Shown: one piece after another, positions 44,559 to 56,975 of the stretch
Layout of the letters: the number at the start of each line of letters is the position of its first letter
How positions within the stretch are numbered: position 1 is the stretch's first letter
Assembly: GCA_025331445.1 (NCBI GenBank)
Contig: JAIWNE010000050.1
Span: 124,001-188,000, forward strand
DNA: 64,000 nt
Origin: Blakeslea trispora
Lineage: Eukaryota; Mucoromycota; Mucoromycetes; Mucorales; Choanephoraceae
Reading direction: 5' to 3'
The notes under the pieces: generated by a model
The model's input: only the letters and a program-made list of their open reading frames with translations
What the model was told of the DNA's origin: nothing
The model's database searches: none
Made by a program: the position numbers and the translations under genes

Positions 44559-45815
44559 TAATTTAAATGAAAAAGCTATTTTTTGTGTAAGAGTTTTAGT
44601 TCACTTACCCTTGAGGGGCATGTATGTTGCTTGCCTTGAAGATATGGCATACAGCAGGTACAACATTTGACTGAAGGCGCATCTCGCCTTTTGTAACTGC
44701 TTTCAAAGTCATGTGGCCAAGCCTGCAAATAGGTTAGTTGCGAAGGTGAGATTCTTGAATTACTTACAAACTTATCAGCACATTTATGACACGCTTTTCA
44801 GCGCCAGTGCTATTCTTTTTCAATAGTCTTAATTGTTCGTCAAGCTCATCTACGTCGTAGCTCTCTTCGAAAGCCTAAAATAGTGTGAGTACTATATGGT
44901 TCAACATTGGCTATTTGCGTACCTCAAACATGTCAGTGAGATGACTCTTCAAGCTCTCTTTTGCTTTCTTTGGCTTTCCAAACAAATGATTCCTCATGAA
45001 CAGTCTGAAGCGACTGAGATACTGGCTGTTAAGAGCATCACCAATTGCTTCATTTCCAGCCTTCTTCAATACAAGAATTTTTTGTAATATCCTACAGTTG
45101 AGAGTAAGTAAAAAGTTATTTATACAGCATGTGCGTATAATCAAACACTCACAATAGCTTATTGACATCACTAGACAAGTTCTTGTTTGAACTTGATTTA
45201 AAATACTCAACATAAATGCTGAATCTCTTGTTCAACTCCACCTCCACATCAACATCTTCAAAGACTAGGTCCCCCTTGGTATTTATCGTTGGCAACCCAT
45301 CAATACTATTTTGGAAGAAACCAAAAAGTTAAAAGCAACATTAGAGAAGAAGAATGATTAAATTGTTGACATATAAATACTTACGCCTCAACCACATTAC
45401 TTGTGTAAATGCTTCTTTTAGTTGCTGGCTTCGAAATAGTAGATCTTTCTACAATCTTTTCAAATAGACAGAATTAATACAAAAAATAAAATAGTTTGTG
45501 TATAAACTAGTCAGTGTTGAGCTTACCAACGATACCCATGACTTCTTGGCATTTCCCTTGACCTATACATATGTGTTAGAAATATCACACCAAATATGTC
45601 ATGGCTTACTTGTAACATACAAACGAAACATTATGGTCCTTTGCATGAACGCTAAACCAGCACAACCAATTGTCAAATTCAGCTGCATCTTTTTTATCAC
45701 AATGTGATTGTATATATTGTTGATGTTCTTTGATAAATGCTTCAAAAGAAGGTTGAACATCTTTTTGATCGCATTTGTGAAAAAATCTTTTAAAAATTTG
45801 TGCGTGAGGAGTCAT
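44032..45815 (-). CDS. Uncharacterised protein with PD-(D/E)XK nuclease-like motif
   Basis: Nine exons on the minus strand: 45815-45621, 45562-45527, 45455-45385, 45305-45153, 45091-44923, 44874-44768, 44722-44609, 44515-44292 and 44228-44032. All joins are GT-AG and in phase; 421 aa. Near residue 298 the protein reads RPDYIVEVQ, followed 17 residues after the Asp by GEIKRS. This is the PD...(D/E)xK pattern of restriction-endonuclease-like folds, with a following helix ALDQYRLALFG whose Gln also fits. The N-terminal half is helical and unknown. It may be a mobile-element or lineage-specific nuclease; fold and activity are inference. The last two exons are duplicated at 46999-47482. Confidence 0.7.
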
Positions 45816-46548
45816 GGTAATAATTTGTAGATGAAAAGAACTGCAGTTGCTACGGCATTATGTCCGTTTTTATACCCTGCGATATATCGTGACTGAACTT
45901 TGTTGCCTTTTTGAAAATGTCGATCATAGTTTACTCTTCTTATGAACATAAAATCATCAATTGTTTGATGCAATGAATTTCCTTTCCTTGCCATTAAGTG
46001 AACATCATTATAGCTAACTACAGGATTAGAAGAAGTAAGTCATATATATATATATATATATATCAGTGTGTATATCGTTTTTTTATTGCTAAATTTTGAG
46101 TTGAGCTATTGTTGTTTTTAAGGAATCGTTAGACTAGAGATACTAACGTTTCATCTGTAGTCGGACAGTGAGTGCTATGACATGCGAACGTTTATGGTTA
46201 CGAAGTATTCAGGTATTGTCACAATGCTTTAAGTTTTACGGATCGATTTATCGAATATAGTGTACCTAGATGCAATCGTAACTCCTCTTCCTAACAATAT
46301 GTGTTTTTCTAAAACCTCATTGACTTGCTGTTCTTGATCTTACTCTTAATTTAATAGATCAAGCCATACAAACCATTGTTGTCTGCTTATATAAGAATTG
46401 CATAATTTTTATGTATATTACTCGTACAATTGTTTATCGGCCCTATTTTTATCGCTTTAGACAAAAACGAAAGCAAAAAAAAAAGAGCAAGAGAAAGAGC
46501 AATTATTTAGTTGAGATAAATGTTGATATTATTATTTGTTATATTATT
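45816..46548. other. Intergenic, promoter side of the PD-(D/E)XK-like gene
   Basis: Contains the TATA-like box listed separately and a TA dinucleotide tract near 46032-46053. ORF 45812-45994 (minus) covers the promoter and is not thought to be coding. Confidence 0.5.
45867..45874 (-). promoter_or_regulatory. TATA-like box
   Basis: TATAAAAA on the minus strand, 52 bp before the ATG at 45815. The position suits a core promoter of the nine-exon gene. Confidence 0.5.
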
Positions 46549-46651
46549 TACAATAGTCGCTTTATTTAAAAGTGTGCATATTCTTGAGAAATACACTCTT
46601 ATATTGAGCATACTCTTAAATCAAACACTCTTAAATCGCGCGGCTACTGTA
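46549..46651. mobile_element. Tc1/mariner-type MITE, copy B (103 bp)
   Basis: Begins TACAATAGTCGC and ends GCGGCTACTGTA. Its termini are imperfect inverted repeats: TACAATAGTCGC...ATTTAAAAGTGT against TACAGTAGCCGC...ATTTAAGAGTGT. TA lies at both borders. The body is made of ACTCTTAAATC-type blocks and matches copy A at 8801-8963. It lies in the spacer of the large inverted duplication. Confidence 0.75.
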
Positions 46652-46848
46652 GCTATCTCCGGGACAGCTAGTTACACACAACATGTTTCTTTTTCAAGAC
46701 TATCATTTGTACAATACGCAACAAACCATTCCAATCAAAACAAATGTATTAAGATACATTTAGCTATGTATAAGAGGCTGGCTTTATAAACAGCAATGAT
46801 AACAACAGCAATAGTTTTATGCAATAACTAATATTGAAAGCTATAGTA

Positions 46849-46983
<135 letters not shown>

Positions 46984-46998
46984 TTGTATGTTGTAAAG

Positions 46999-47482
46999 GT
47001 GTGACCGCGTGTTGTTTGATGTGGATTCGGTGAAGAGATGTCGGCCCGACTACATTGTGGAAGTCCAAGAGAACAAGTCGTATACAAATGTTGTAGGCGA
47101 AATTAAGCGATCCATGGCATCAGCAAATGGTGTTGCCTTGGATCAATACCGGCTTGCTCTCTTTGGAATTAATATGCTTGTAGTTGACAACTTGAAGCAT
47201 TCCATGGTCTTCCAAGTCATTGGTAAGCAGAACTCATGTAAAGAGCAAACAAAAGAAAGTGTTGTAAACTGACAAAGGAAAACAGGCCAAAGTATGAAAT
47301 TCTACCTGTGCTCGCTTGCTGGCGGCATATGCTTGATGCTAGAAGTTGGTAGTCTAGTACTCCCAACAACCTACCAAGAATTTGCAAACTTTAGCACAGG
47401 CATCAATTGCTTGTACGATGTTGCTTTGTTGTACGATGAACACTGTGTTAAAGAAGATGTAAGCGAGGCAAGAAGCTGGTAA
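46999..47482 (+). pseudogene. 5'-truncated copy of the PD-(D/E)XK-like gene
   Basis: Exons 46999-47222 and 47286-47482 reproduce the last two exons of the minus-strand gene with the same 140-odd residues, including the PD...ExK motif. The other seven exons and the promoter are missing, so no complete protein can be made. The unchanged sequence points to a recent duplication. Confidence 0.85.
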
Positions 47483-47830
47483 CTTTTGGACTTTGATGCT
47501 TTCAAGTCCCTGTTTGGCATCAGTACGTGTAAGACTTCAACAGTAGCCAGCGAAGCACTTTCTTCAACAGAAAGATGCTTATAAAACATGTATAATTACC
47601 CTCTTGTCTCCTTGAGAATCATGTATCGAACACACGTTTGTGTGATTTTTCGTGGATTCTTTCAAATAAATTTTATCCTTACAAAAGACGATATTTCATT
47701 TAATAGGGTTGTTTATAATATATATATTAATAGGGCATGAAAAACATTTGACAGATCTTATTTGAGCCTGGCTAAGGGAAGCATAGTGTTTGCGATGAGA
47801 AAGAACAAGATCCCAAGAGGCAAAGATTTA

Positions 47831-49094
47831 CAATATGCCTCGAAATATCTCGTGAAATTTGAAAACAAAACTTATATTGTGAAGACTATTCCACACTAGC
47901 ACAGCTTTTGCCTATCAATAGTGCTTTCATGTTTTAAGCATGTGTAAAATAGACTATATTGTTTTTTTCGGTGAAAAAAAAACATCAATGTATCAATACT
48001 TTGTAGGCTATCTTAGCCTTTGCAATCGATTCTTATCTTTGGTTCATGCTGCCAACACAGTTGTTCAGATAATCTAGAGCGAGCTTGTACCATTCCTCTT
48101 TTAAAACCCCCTCCAAATCACTGAGGGTATCAATCTCACTCCCAGTCAATCGATTTCTTAGATAAGCACAAAAGTCTTTATAGGATCAACGGCTGAAACC
48201 TGTGCTGGCCATCTGTCAAAAGTGTTTGTTATGGTCTTCAGCTTAAATCACCGGGAGTATGCTTCTACATGATAAGGATCATTGTCTTCCTACATTATGT
48301 AGCCAATATTGGTCTTGTAAGACTCTTTCTCGATCCAGGGAAGGCAACAATCAACCAAACATTGAACATACACTTTTTGATCCATTGATTCATGCTGTAC
48401 CTCAAGAGGGCCAATACCATTTGCGTGAAAGCATTCCCATACCATCACAGAACCCAAACCAAACTTGTGGGCACCCTTAATGTGCCTCTCCTCGTATCTT
48501 TCTCCGCCCTTTCTGATCATTCTAGTTCCAAAACTAGCACTCTTTAAGGTGAGCTTGGCCTCATCAGATTAAACTACCTTATTCCAGTCATCCTTTGTCC
48601 AGTTAAGCCTTTCTTTGACCCAAGCCAAACGTGGTTCTTTGTGTCTGCGCTTCAGTGCTGGCTTCTTTGCTGCAACACGCGATTTGAAGTTCATATAACT
48701 CAAAGCTTTTCGAAAAGTGGACAAAGAGACCTTCTTGCCAAGACTCAAAAAGCGACGATATTAAGCCTCGATCAACTCAATAAGTTGTCAATGAATACTT
48801 TAACCAGTAGCATTAAAATCAGTTTAAGAGAGAAGACTTTTTTCCTAGCTAAAGTCTTGCTAAAGTCTTTTATATGCTGTTCGTACAGTTGATTCAGGAA
48901 AGTCAAGATCTCTTGCGATTTACGGAATGTTTTTCTTTAGTAAGTGAAAGCGCCTGCTAATCTACCATAATTCTAATTGGGTAGGTTTTTATTAGCTTTT
49001 TTCTTTTTTTTGATAACAGGAATAACAGTGAATGTGTTCAATTCAGTAAGAAAAGGGGTGATGAGAAGACCAACAGAAAAGTCATCAGATCTGT
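47831..49094 (-). mobile_element. Tc1/mariner-like transposon, copy 2 (one end missing)
   Basis: Inverted duplicate of copy 1, created by the large inverted duplication and not by transposition. It shares the same stop codons and keeps only the terminal repeat at 47831 (CAATATGCCTCG). It is broken at 49094 where the arm ends. Confidence 0.8.
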
Positions 49095-50247
49095 TGGTTG
49101 TAAGGCCTTCATTTTATGCTATTTCAAGAAACTAAAGATGTTTACGCCAGCCAACTTATTTCCTCTGATGACTCGTAACTTTCGACATTTGAGACTCATA
49201 AAGACTTTTCAATTACTTTGCTGGTAAATGTCTAAAGCATCTGATAGAAATGCTGCTATAGAATGGTCAAAGTCATGAACACCATCACAATGTAGAGTAG
49301 GAAGTAAAGAGGCAAAATACATTTTTTTTCTGTCATACAGTGAAACCCAGCACTTCTCCGCATATTTCAGATATTGGCCATGTATCACACTAATTGTAGA
49401 GGAGTTGATAACAAAAGTCTATTGGCGGCATAAACTTGGTAGTCTTTGCACTTCTTTACTTCTTTTACTTTACTTTATGTCTTCCCTCTGTCCTTATCTT
49501 CCTATGGGAGAAAAAAGATAAGGAACGAACTCAGACTTGTCGTGCACGTATACGTGACAACATTGGGACTGTTATTGAAAACAAAAATTTATTTTAGCAG
49601 TCAAAAATATCATGTGATAGTAGGCTGTCAAAAAGGTATAAAAAGGGTCGTTTTCTCTCTCATTTTTCTGTTTCCTTATCCTAACTCTTAGGTGCGTTCT
49701 GTCTACGAGCAAGCGTGCTGACGGGTTGAACTCGGCTTTATGCTTGAGTAAGTTTGTTCATTAGGTAGAGATACACCTGATCTTCTAACATAATGAGTTA
49801 TGGTTCGCTCTTGGCGACTTGCCTAGTTTTCTTCCCACGAAGCGCTATGGCATGTAATTATAACCGAAGATGTGATGGTGGAAGGCTCCTTTTGAGCAGG
49901 GATCCTCCTGAGGATCATATAGTTAGGGCTAGACTGCGTGGGCAGGATAACCTAGCTATATGTGATGGGCGCAATTTAAAGAAAATGAAAATATGAATGG
50001 AGGAAGGGGTATTTCAGGAGTGGTCAAAACTAAAGGTTAAAAGTGTGGACAGAAATGTCCGCCCACTAGAGCCACTGTTATTAAAGTATGTTTTGACAGC
50101 TGAGTTTGCTATGAATGATCCAGAGATAATTCTGAGTTTCTTAAAAGAAAGCTATCTATTTCTTTGAAATATCATATAATGATTCAAGTGGGGTTTACTT
50201 TCAGTGTTATGGTAGCAACAACAATATCTTTATATAATCACACTATG
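49095..50247. other. Intergenic with a coding scrap
   Basis: A minus-strand open stretch at about 49424-49218 without an ATG start reads in part YLKYAEKCWVSLYDRKKMYF and LPTLHCDGVHDFDHSIAAFL. It looks protein-like but is not identified. ORFs 49446-49691 and 49793-49996 have no recognised domain. Nothing else was seen. Confidence 0.45.
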
Positions 50248-51500
50248 TAGTGTGGTTCGAAATAAGCCGCAGATTCTGAAAGACTACCTTACATCATGCC
50301 TCAGTACAGCGTTTGTCTAATTAATATTTTGCATGGTCACCATGGGCTTTTGCAATTGATTTGCACCTTTAACTCATACTGCCAACAAGGTCGTTCAGAT
50401 ACTCTGGCATGAGCTAGTACTATTCCTCTTTCGAAAACCCCCCTCTCTCTAAGTCACTGAGGGTGTTCACCTCACTCTCACTCTCATCTAAACGCTTTCT
50501 CAGTTAAGCTTAGACATTTTCAATTGGGTTGAGGTCTAGACTCTGTGATGATCATCTGTCAAAGGTGCTTGTTATGGTCTTCATCTTGAACCACCTGGAA
50601 TATGCTCCTACATGATAAAAAACATCGTCTTCCTGTAATATGTAGTCAATGTTGGTCTTCTTGGACTCTTTCTCAATCCAAGGAAGATAATAATAAACCA
50701 AACATTGAACATATACTTTGTGATTAATTAATCCATGTTGTTACGACTAAAGGACCAATAGCATTTGCACCAAAGCATTCTCATACCATAACAGAACGTA
50801 AGCCAAAATTACGGGTACCCTTAGTGTGCCTCTCCTTGTATCTTTCTTCATCCTTTCTGATCACTCTAGTTCCAGCACTAGCACTCTTAAGGGTGAACTT
50901 GGCCGCATCAGACCAAACTACCTTATCTCAATCAGTCCTTGTTCAGTTTATCCCCCTCCTTTTCTTTTATCCAAGCTAAATGCAATTGTTTATACGCATA
51001 ACTCAGAGCTAGCTTTTTTTTTGTTGCTGCTACACGCAATTTAAACTTTATACGGGTCAATGCTACTCGAAAAGCAGACAAAAGAGGCCTTCTTGCCAGA
51101 ACCTAAAAAATCTACGATGTTGAGACCTAATTGACTCAGTAGATCAACAACAAATGCGTTGACAAATCGCGTTTAAATCAATCTGAGAGAGAGAAGCCCT
51201 TTTTTTCTTCCTGTTGAAGTTTTGGGGAAAAAAGCTGATCGTACAGTTTTAGGAAGGTTGAGATCTCTTGCGATCTGAGCAAAGTTTCTTTAATACATGA
51301 AAGCGCCAGATAAAAATTCCATAGTCGCATTCGGAGATGTGATTTTTGGCTTCTTTGACAACGGAAATAATAGCAAATGTGCTCGTTTTATTTTATGTTT
51401 ATTAAGAAAAGGAGTGATGGGAAGACCAACAGAACAACTATGGGTGACATGATTGAATCGCGGAGTTTATAAAATCCACAACATATTTTGGACCATACTG
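50248..51500 (-). mobile_element. Decayed Tc1/mariner-like transposon, copy 3
   Basis: Sequence clearly related to copies 1 and 2 along the transposase region, but with many substitutions and small indels, so it is an older insertion of the same family. Ends are near TAGTGTGGTTCGAAATA and, inverted, CAGTATGGTCCAAAATA, with TA after the right end. No intact frame remains. Confidence 0.65.
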
Positions 51501-53229
51501 TAGATCATTTACAGTGATTACTATTCATTATTCTGCAATAAAAGAGAGAACAGGATGACATGTCAATATTCTACATTAACGGGTATTAGAATTTTGTAAT
51601 CTAACACTAAACAATACTCATTGGTTGACACTGAGTTTGAGAAGATCAATCGAGCCTACTGAGCCCCATAATCACTGCAAATCACGACGATAACAGACTA
51701 CCTATCTTTTTATAGACTTTTTACTTTTACAAGGCAAATATAGCACTGTCTTCTATTGACGTTGAAAGTGTCTTGTAAGATGAAGAAATATTGAGATCAG
51801 CTAATGTATCTTTATACTGATTTTAGTATGCTTAGTTAGTGCATTAACATATAATTGTAGTCAACATGGGCGATGAACTCCTATTCTTTTTTTTTCCTAC
51901 TCTGAATGAGTTTACCATGAGCATCAGCTCGACTTGCCTTTTCATATCTCTTTAGTAAAATAAAACAATCAACTGCTGATGTCCTTGTATCCCAGTGGTA
52001 TTATTTGAGTCTTTTTCAATCATTAAATTCAGCAGACACTCCAAATAAATGACTACCAGATGATATTTTCCCTAGATCATGTGTAGTTTTATTATTTGTT
52101 GATGCTTAGATATATATGCCAATTGTTGAATCTAACTATATCGTTATCGCTCACCATTGGTTTTCTAAGGTATAAAGACACAATAGCACCAAGAGAAAAA
52201 CAATTCGTTTTGTTGTTGGAAAGAACAACAAAGTCCTCTTGCGAATAGAAATAAACAGTTTGATTAGAGATTTGCGTATTTTTCTACAATGATGATAGAG
52301 TCATATTGTAGTTTTTCCCATCCTCAAACCTTTAAATTGGTATAAATCCTACAAGAAAAAAAAAAGGGACATCATGATGCTGCAGATAAGCCAGAAAAGA
52401 ACAAAAGTTATTTGATGCCCATTCGACCTAAACAGACAAGTTTTGCAGATCACAGCATAATCGATCGACAAAGCATCAAGATGTACATAGACTTTAGGGT
52501 TGTATAACACTCTCCATACAGGTTTCCTTTTTATACCAAATATCCGGTTTGACATTGAGAGAGATTCTTGACTATCAAGTTCTATACAATCTGATTAGTT
52601 TTTGACAGTAAAAAAAATTGTAACTTTTCGTATTGCTTGATTCTACTTTGGTCATTCATTTTCAGGAAATTCCATAAGCTTAAATGTTATATGCAGCAAA
52701 CAAAACTCCTTTTGAAAAAAAACGCAAGTCAGACTATATATGCTGAACTTTAGGTCCAAACCTGTGTTACTGAGTTCATTTGTAGTAACAAATATCAGAT
52801 CTTATTGATCAATCAGAAGGCTTCATGACATCTTTTTTTTTTGTGTGATTGTAATACCAACTTTCTTTTTTATGTTGCCCATCTTAGCGTGGTAAAAAAA
52901 GAAAAAAAAATTGAAAGTAAATGACTCCGTCACAGTCACGCTCCCGATGGTCAAGGTTAGACTACCTTTATGTCTCATAGTAAAGGTTAATTTGTATCTA
53001 TTCCACTCAGCATATTACAAGCTGAATTTATCATTGCATTATAGTAAATTTCTAAATGCTATAGACATTCTTGTTATTTTATAAACAAAATTCGTCGTTA
53101 CCTTGATTTACCCTACTTTTTATAACTTGAAACTCAGCATATCACAAAGAAGCTGTATACCAAAAAAAATTATCTATATATACTTTACCGAGTCTTTTTT
53201 TTCTTTTTTCTTCTACATTTTTCATCCCA
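51501..53229. other. Intergenic
   Basis: About 1.7 kb of AT-rich DNA. ORF 52349-52555 (minus) has no recognisable domain. The last 100 bp, with pyrimidine tracts, form the promoter of the next transporter gene. Confidence 0.55.
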
Positions 53230-55179
53230 ATGACAGACATTAAGATTTTAGTTGAGAAAGAGAACAGCCAAGTGACTCATAGGCCTAGTAATCCATCCTC
53301 TGCCACTTCTATCGCTTCTACTACTTTACCAGATGATAAAAGTGCCAAAGAAGATCATGACCTTGAAAACCGTAAGTATAACTTGACGTTAAGAATGAAG
53401 AAAGAGATGACATCTGACCTGTTTACTTTCTTATATTTCCTTTATATTCCTCACTTAGATGATAAACCTGAACTCGAAGTCAACGAACCAGATCAACAAG
53501 ATGGTGGTTATGGTTGGCTTGTAGTTCTCGGTACATTCATGGTTCAGGTTACAAGCTTTGGCACTGCTTCATGCTGGTAATTTATTGTTCTAGATGATCA
53601 AAGAATGCTACATGAGAGAATTTCATTTGTTCTTTTTTTTTTATATATAATTGCACAGCATGCTAATTGTAGCTTTTTTCTTTTTTTTTTTCTTGCTTTT
53701 TTTTTTTCTTACTTTTTTAAAAAAAGGGGTAAGACAGCTTTTAAATGATTCGTAATAATGATCTGATAATGACATGACTATCATTTTGTAGGTATTTTTC
53801 AAGATTATTTAGATGTTCATATGTTTCAAAATAAGGTTTCCAATTCACAATTTAAGTTGAGTTTTGTTGGAACACTACTGGAAATCTGTGTCAACTTGAT
53901 GGGACCCTTAGCACAAATCATTTCTTCTCGATTTGGCAGCAAAAGTGTCTTGATTTTGGGTACTCTCCTTGCTACCTTGGGGCTTGAGTTAGCAAGCTTT
54001 GGAACTGAGGTAAAGAAAAGAAACGACACTTTATGTATAGATAGCTAACATAAAACCATGTTAGATTTGGCATTTCTATCTAACTCAAGGTGTTATGTTT
54101 GGTGCTGGTGCATCACTCCTTTATGTGGTATGTGTTGTCTGTCCCCTCTTTTTAAAAAAGAAGAATAGATGGTCTAAAGAAAAGAATGATGATTAGACTG
54201 CAATGGCAACTGCACCCTTATGGTTTAATAAGCGTCGAGGCTTTGCATTGGGTCTTGCATCTGGTGGATCAGGATTAGGTGGTCTTGTCCTTCCTTTTAT
54301 TGTCACGCCCATCAATGAGAAACTAGGCATTGCTTGGAGTTTTCGAATCCTAGGCTTCATCTGTTTGTTTTGTGATGTGATTGCATGCTTATTCATCAAG
54401 GACAGATTCCCTGCCAAGAAGAGCAAGGAAGAACGTTCTTTGAAGAAGATCTTTGATCTCTCGGTATTCAAGAATACTAACTTCTTACTCTGGTCTTGTG
54501 GATCTGTTATTTCTCTCATGGGTTATTTCATCCCCTATTTCTTCTTGCCTGCATACGCTACACATTTGGGCCTATCTGCTTCACAAGGATCAGCATTGAT
54601 TGCCGTTATGTCTGCTGCTAATTTTGTTGGACGAATCTCAGTAGGGTAAGCATTGTTTCTATATCCTTTGTTTGTTTGTTTTTTTTTGGTAGATAATAAC
54701 ATCTTTTTTCTCTAGACTTATTGGAGATCGTATTGGTAGATTAAATGCAGATATTATCTTTACTTTCTGCTGTGCAATAAGTAATTTATTCGGATGGACA
54801 TTTGCTTATACTTATCCCACTTTAATTGGTTACTCTATTCTCTTTGGTTTATTCTGTGGCTCCTATTTTGCTATGAGTAAGAAACTTATTTGACGTGTAA
54901 ATTCTCCAACTATCATTCATCTTTTTTTTTCTCTGTTTAGTGACTCCTATTACTGCTTCTATCTTGACACCTGAGCAATATCGTACTGGTGTTTCTACTT
55001 TGCTTTTATTCAACATTATTGCTATCTTTGGTATTACTATTGCTAGTGCAATTGAAACAAGTGCAAATGCAGAACCTTACTTTTCATACAAGATGTTTAC
55101 TGGTGTAGTCTATCTAGTGGGAGGCATTATCTTGGTGGTATTGAAGATCAAAATTAGAGGTCTTTTTGCCAAGTTTTAA
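53230..55179 (+). CDS. MFS transporter, monocarboxylate (MCT/Mch) type, copy 2
   Basis: Exons 53230-53371, 53459-53576, 53727-53728, 53792-54009, 54065-54127, 54197-54645, 54716-54876 and 54941-55179; 463 aa. It has the MCT signature DGGYGW, about 12 spans, and the loop IGDRIGRLN equivalent to copy 1. The 2-nt exon GG at 53727-53728 is needed to keep frame between ASCW and GIFQDYLD. It is flanked by AAAAAAAG and GTAAGA, and it matches the TGG-G codons of copy 1, where only one intron interrupts this point. Substrate unknown. Confidence 0.83.
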
Positions 55180-55308
55180 TTAGATTGTAATATTATTTAC
55201 CAATAAAAAAAAAAAAAGTCTTGTATCTTTAAATCAAGTTAAACTGTTTATCATGACATTTATTTAAAAAATAATAAAAAGTAGTTATGTACAATGTGTC
55301 ATTCTATT

Positions 55309-56112
55309 TTAAAAGTTTTCATCAAACAAATCTTTCAATGCTTGATCTTTTTTGTGTGATTGACTGCCATCTTCGCGTCTGTCATCCTTGAGAGCATTTT
55401 CCTTTGCTTTCTTAATAGCAGCATTGCGTTCTTCTATCTTTCGAACACTGGATTCCCATTCAACATTGTTAGTGACCCAGATACCCAAACGTCTTTCTTC
55501 CTTGTCATCAAGGAAAGGAGGCATCACTGCCATTGTGTTGTAGTATTTTAACAAGATCGATAATGTGTTGTCATCCACTTTGTATTTTTCCATAATAGCC
55601 TTTCTCGTCTCGGGTTTTTCTAATTCGCCAGGCGCTAATCTTTTGCGTTGTTCTAACAAAGCAAATAATGAATCAATCGAGATATTTCCATCTGTGGCTC
55701 TTAGGCCTTGAATCTCTCTCTTTTCTGCTTCGTGTCTTTGTTTGATGATGCCTAACATTGTATCTGACTGTAGAAATAAACAGCCTTAGTTTTCTATTGC
55801 CTTTTTTTTTTTAAGAAATACTACATTACAGTTCTCATTTTTGTGATGGTGGGTTGAATAGTAACAGGTCCTAAACTTTTCAAATTGTCAAGCAAGTGTG
55901 GATCTCGGCTGTCTTGTTCGATAAAGTCATCTTTAAGCTCTACAAAGACGATATGAGAACTACGCTCGCTTTTTAGGTTTTTTATTTTTACCTGAGGCAA
56001 CATTGACAGTTGACCCAATGGTGGAAGGTGATTCTTTAGGAGCACTTTGGAGTGTTTCTGGACGTGCCTTTGTAGGTAATTTTCTGGCAACTTTTGAAGT
56101 TTGTGCACCCAT
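55309..56112 (-). CDS. Complex I assembly factor NDUFAF4-like
   Basis: Exons 56112-55992, 55939-55830 and 55767-55309 give 229 aa. The start MGAQTSKVARKLP resembles the myristoylation-competent start of NDUFAF4. The block ISIDSLFALLEQRKRLAPGE followed by IMEKYKVDDNTLSILLKYYN parallels, as remembered, NDUFAF4's ISIVEALTLLNNHKL and Y-x-L-x-x-x-D-V-N-S-L-L-K-Y-F. It is longer than the human protein through a charged C-terminal extension. The likely role is early assembly of the mitochondrial complex I Q-module. Confidence 0.65.
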
Positions 56113-56975
56113 TGTTTAATGTAAGATTATTTAAAGAAAAGAAAAAAAAGAGAGGAAAGGGATAATTGCAGGCCTTTGTTATTTTCTTTTTGTGTGTCAA
56201 TTCAAGATCAGTTAAAAGGTGATTGGCTTATATTTTTTACGCGTTGCATGTTTGCAGACTTTGGGATGGATTGACTCAAGAACACCAGACATGTCATACT
56301 CATCTGAAAACATACGGGACTTGGGATGTAACGAATAGCACAATGTTTCAATATAAGCATGTATTCATTCTGTAGTCATCTAGCCTGATACAAGCTTATT
56401 GACTATGAAGCACAAACCCCTCCCGCCCTTCTTGTGTTTCCTATAAAGAAAAAGAGGCGTATTGTATGCTTTTTCAAATTAAATTTAATACAATCATTGA
56501 CAATTAATCGATTCATAATGTCGTTCAATTACCCGACGTTGTTCGAGTTCTATTAGACTCACATAAATGTTTATAAAATTCAAGTGCGCCTTCTTTTTTT
56601 TTTTTTTGGAGATTCAAAATAGAGGATCGCCCCCCTAAAGGTATAAAGCATTTCTAACTCAAGCAGAAATCATTCAATACTGTCTATGTACCATGCAATT
56701 CCTGTATGCCTTGTTGACTCTAATTCGTAACTGAGACACTAAAGTGCAAGAAGTTTGTTTCTTAAAGAGTCGTGCATTAAAAAAAATGTCAAGAGAACAT
56801 GGCAAAGGGTCGAATCCGATTGGACAACGTGACTTGAATTGAACTCAGGGTTTTAATCTTTAGCTATATTTTTTTTTTCTCTTCTTCTTTTTTCAAAAAT
56901 AACCTAAATTTGCCCTCCCCACCATACTTTCTACTTCTCTATCATTAACACGCGTGCGTGGAACTGAAAGAGCAC
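56113..56975. other. Divergent promoter interval, NDUFAF4-like / ABC transporter
   Basis: 863 bp between two opposed starts. AT-rich, with a poly-T run near 56595 and pyrimidine tracts before 56975. No ORF of interest was seen. Confidence 0.5.

Noticed and set aside
49690..49970. tRNA-like or structured RNA near CGGGTTGAACTCGGC
   Set aside because: No cloverleaf with paired acceptor and anticodon arms could be drawn.
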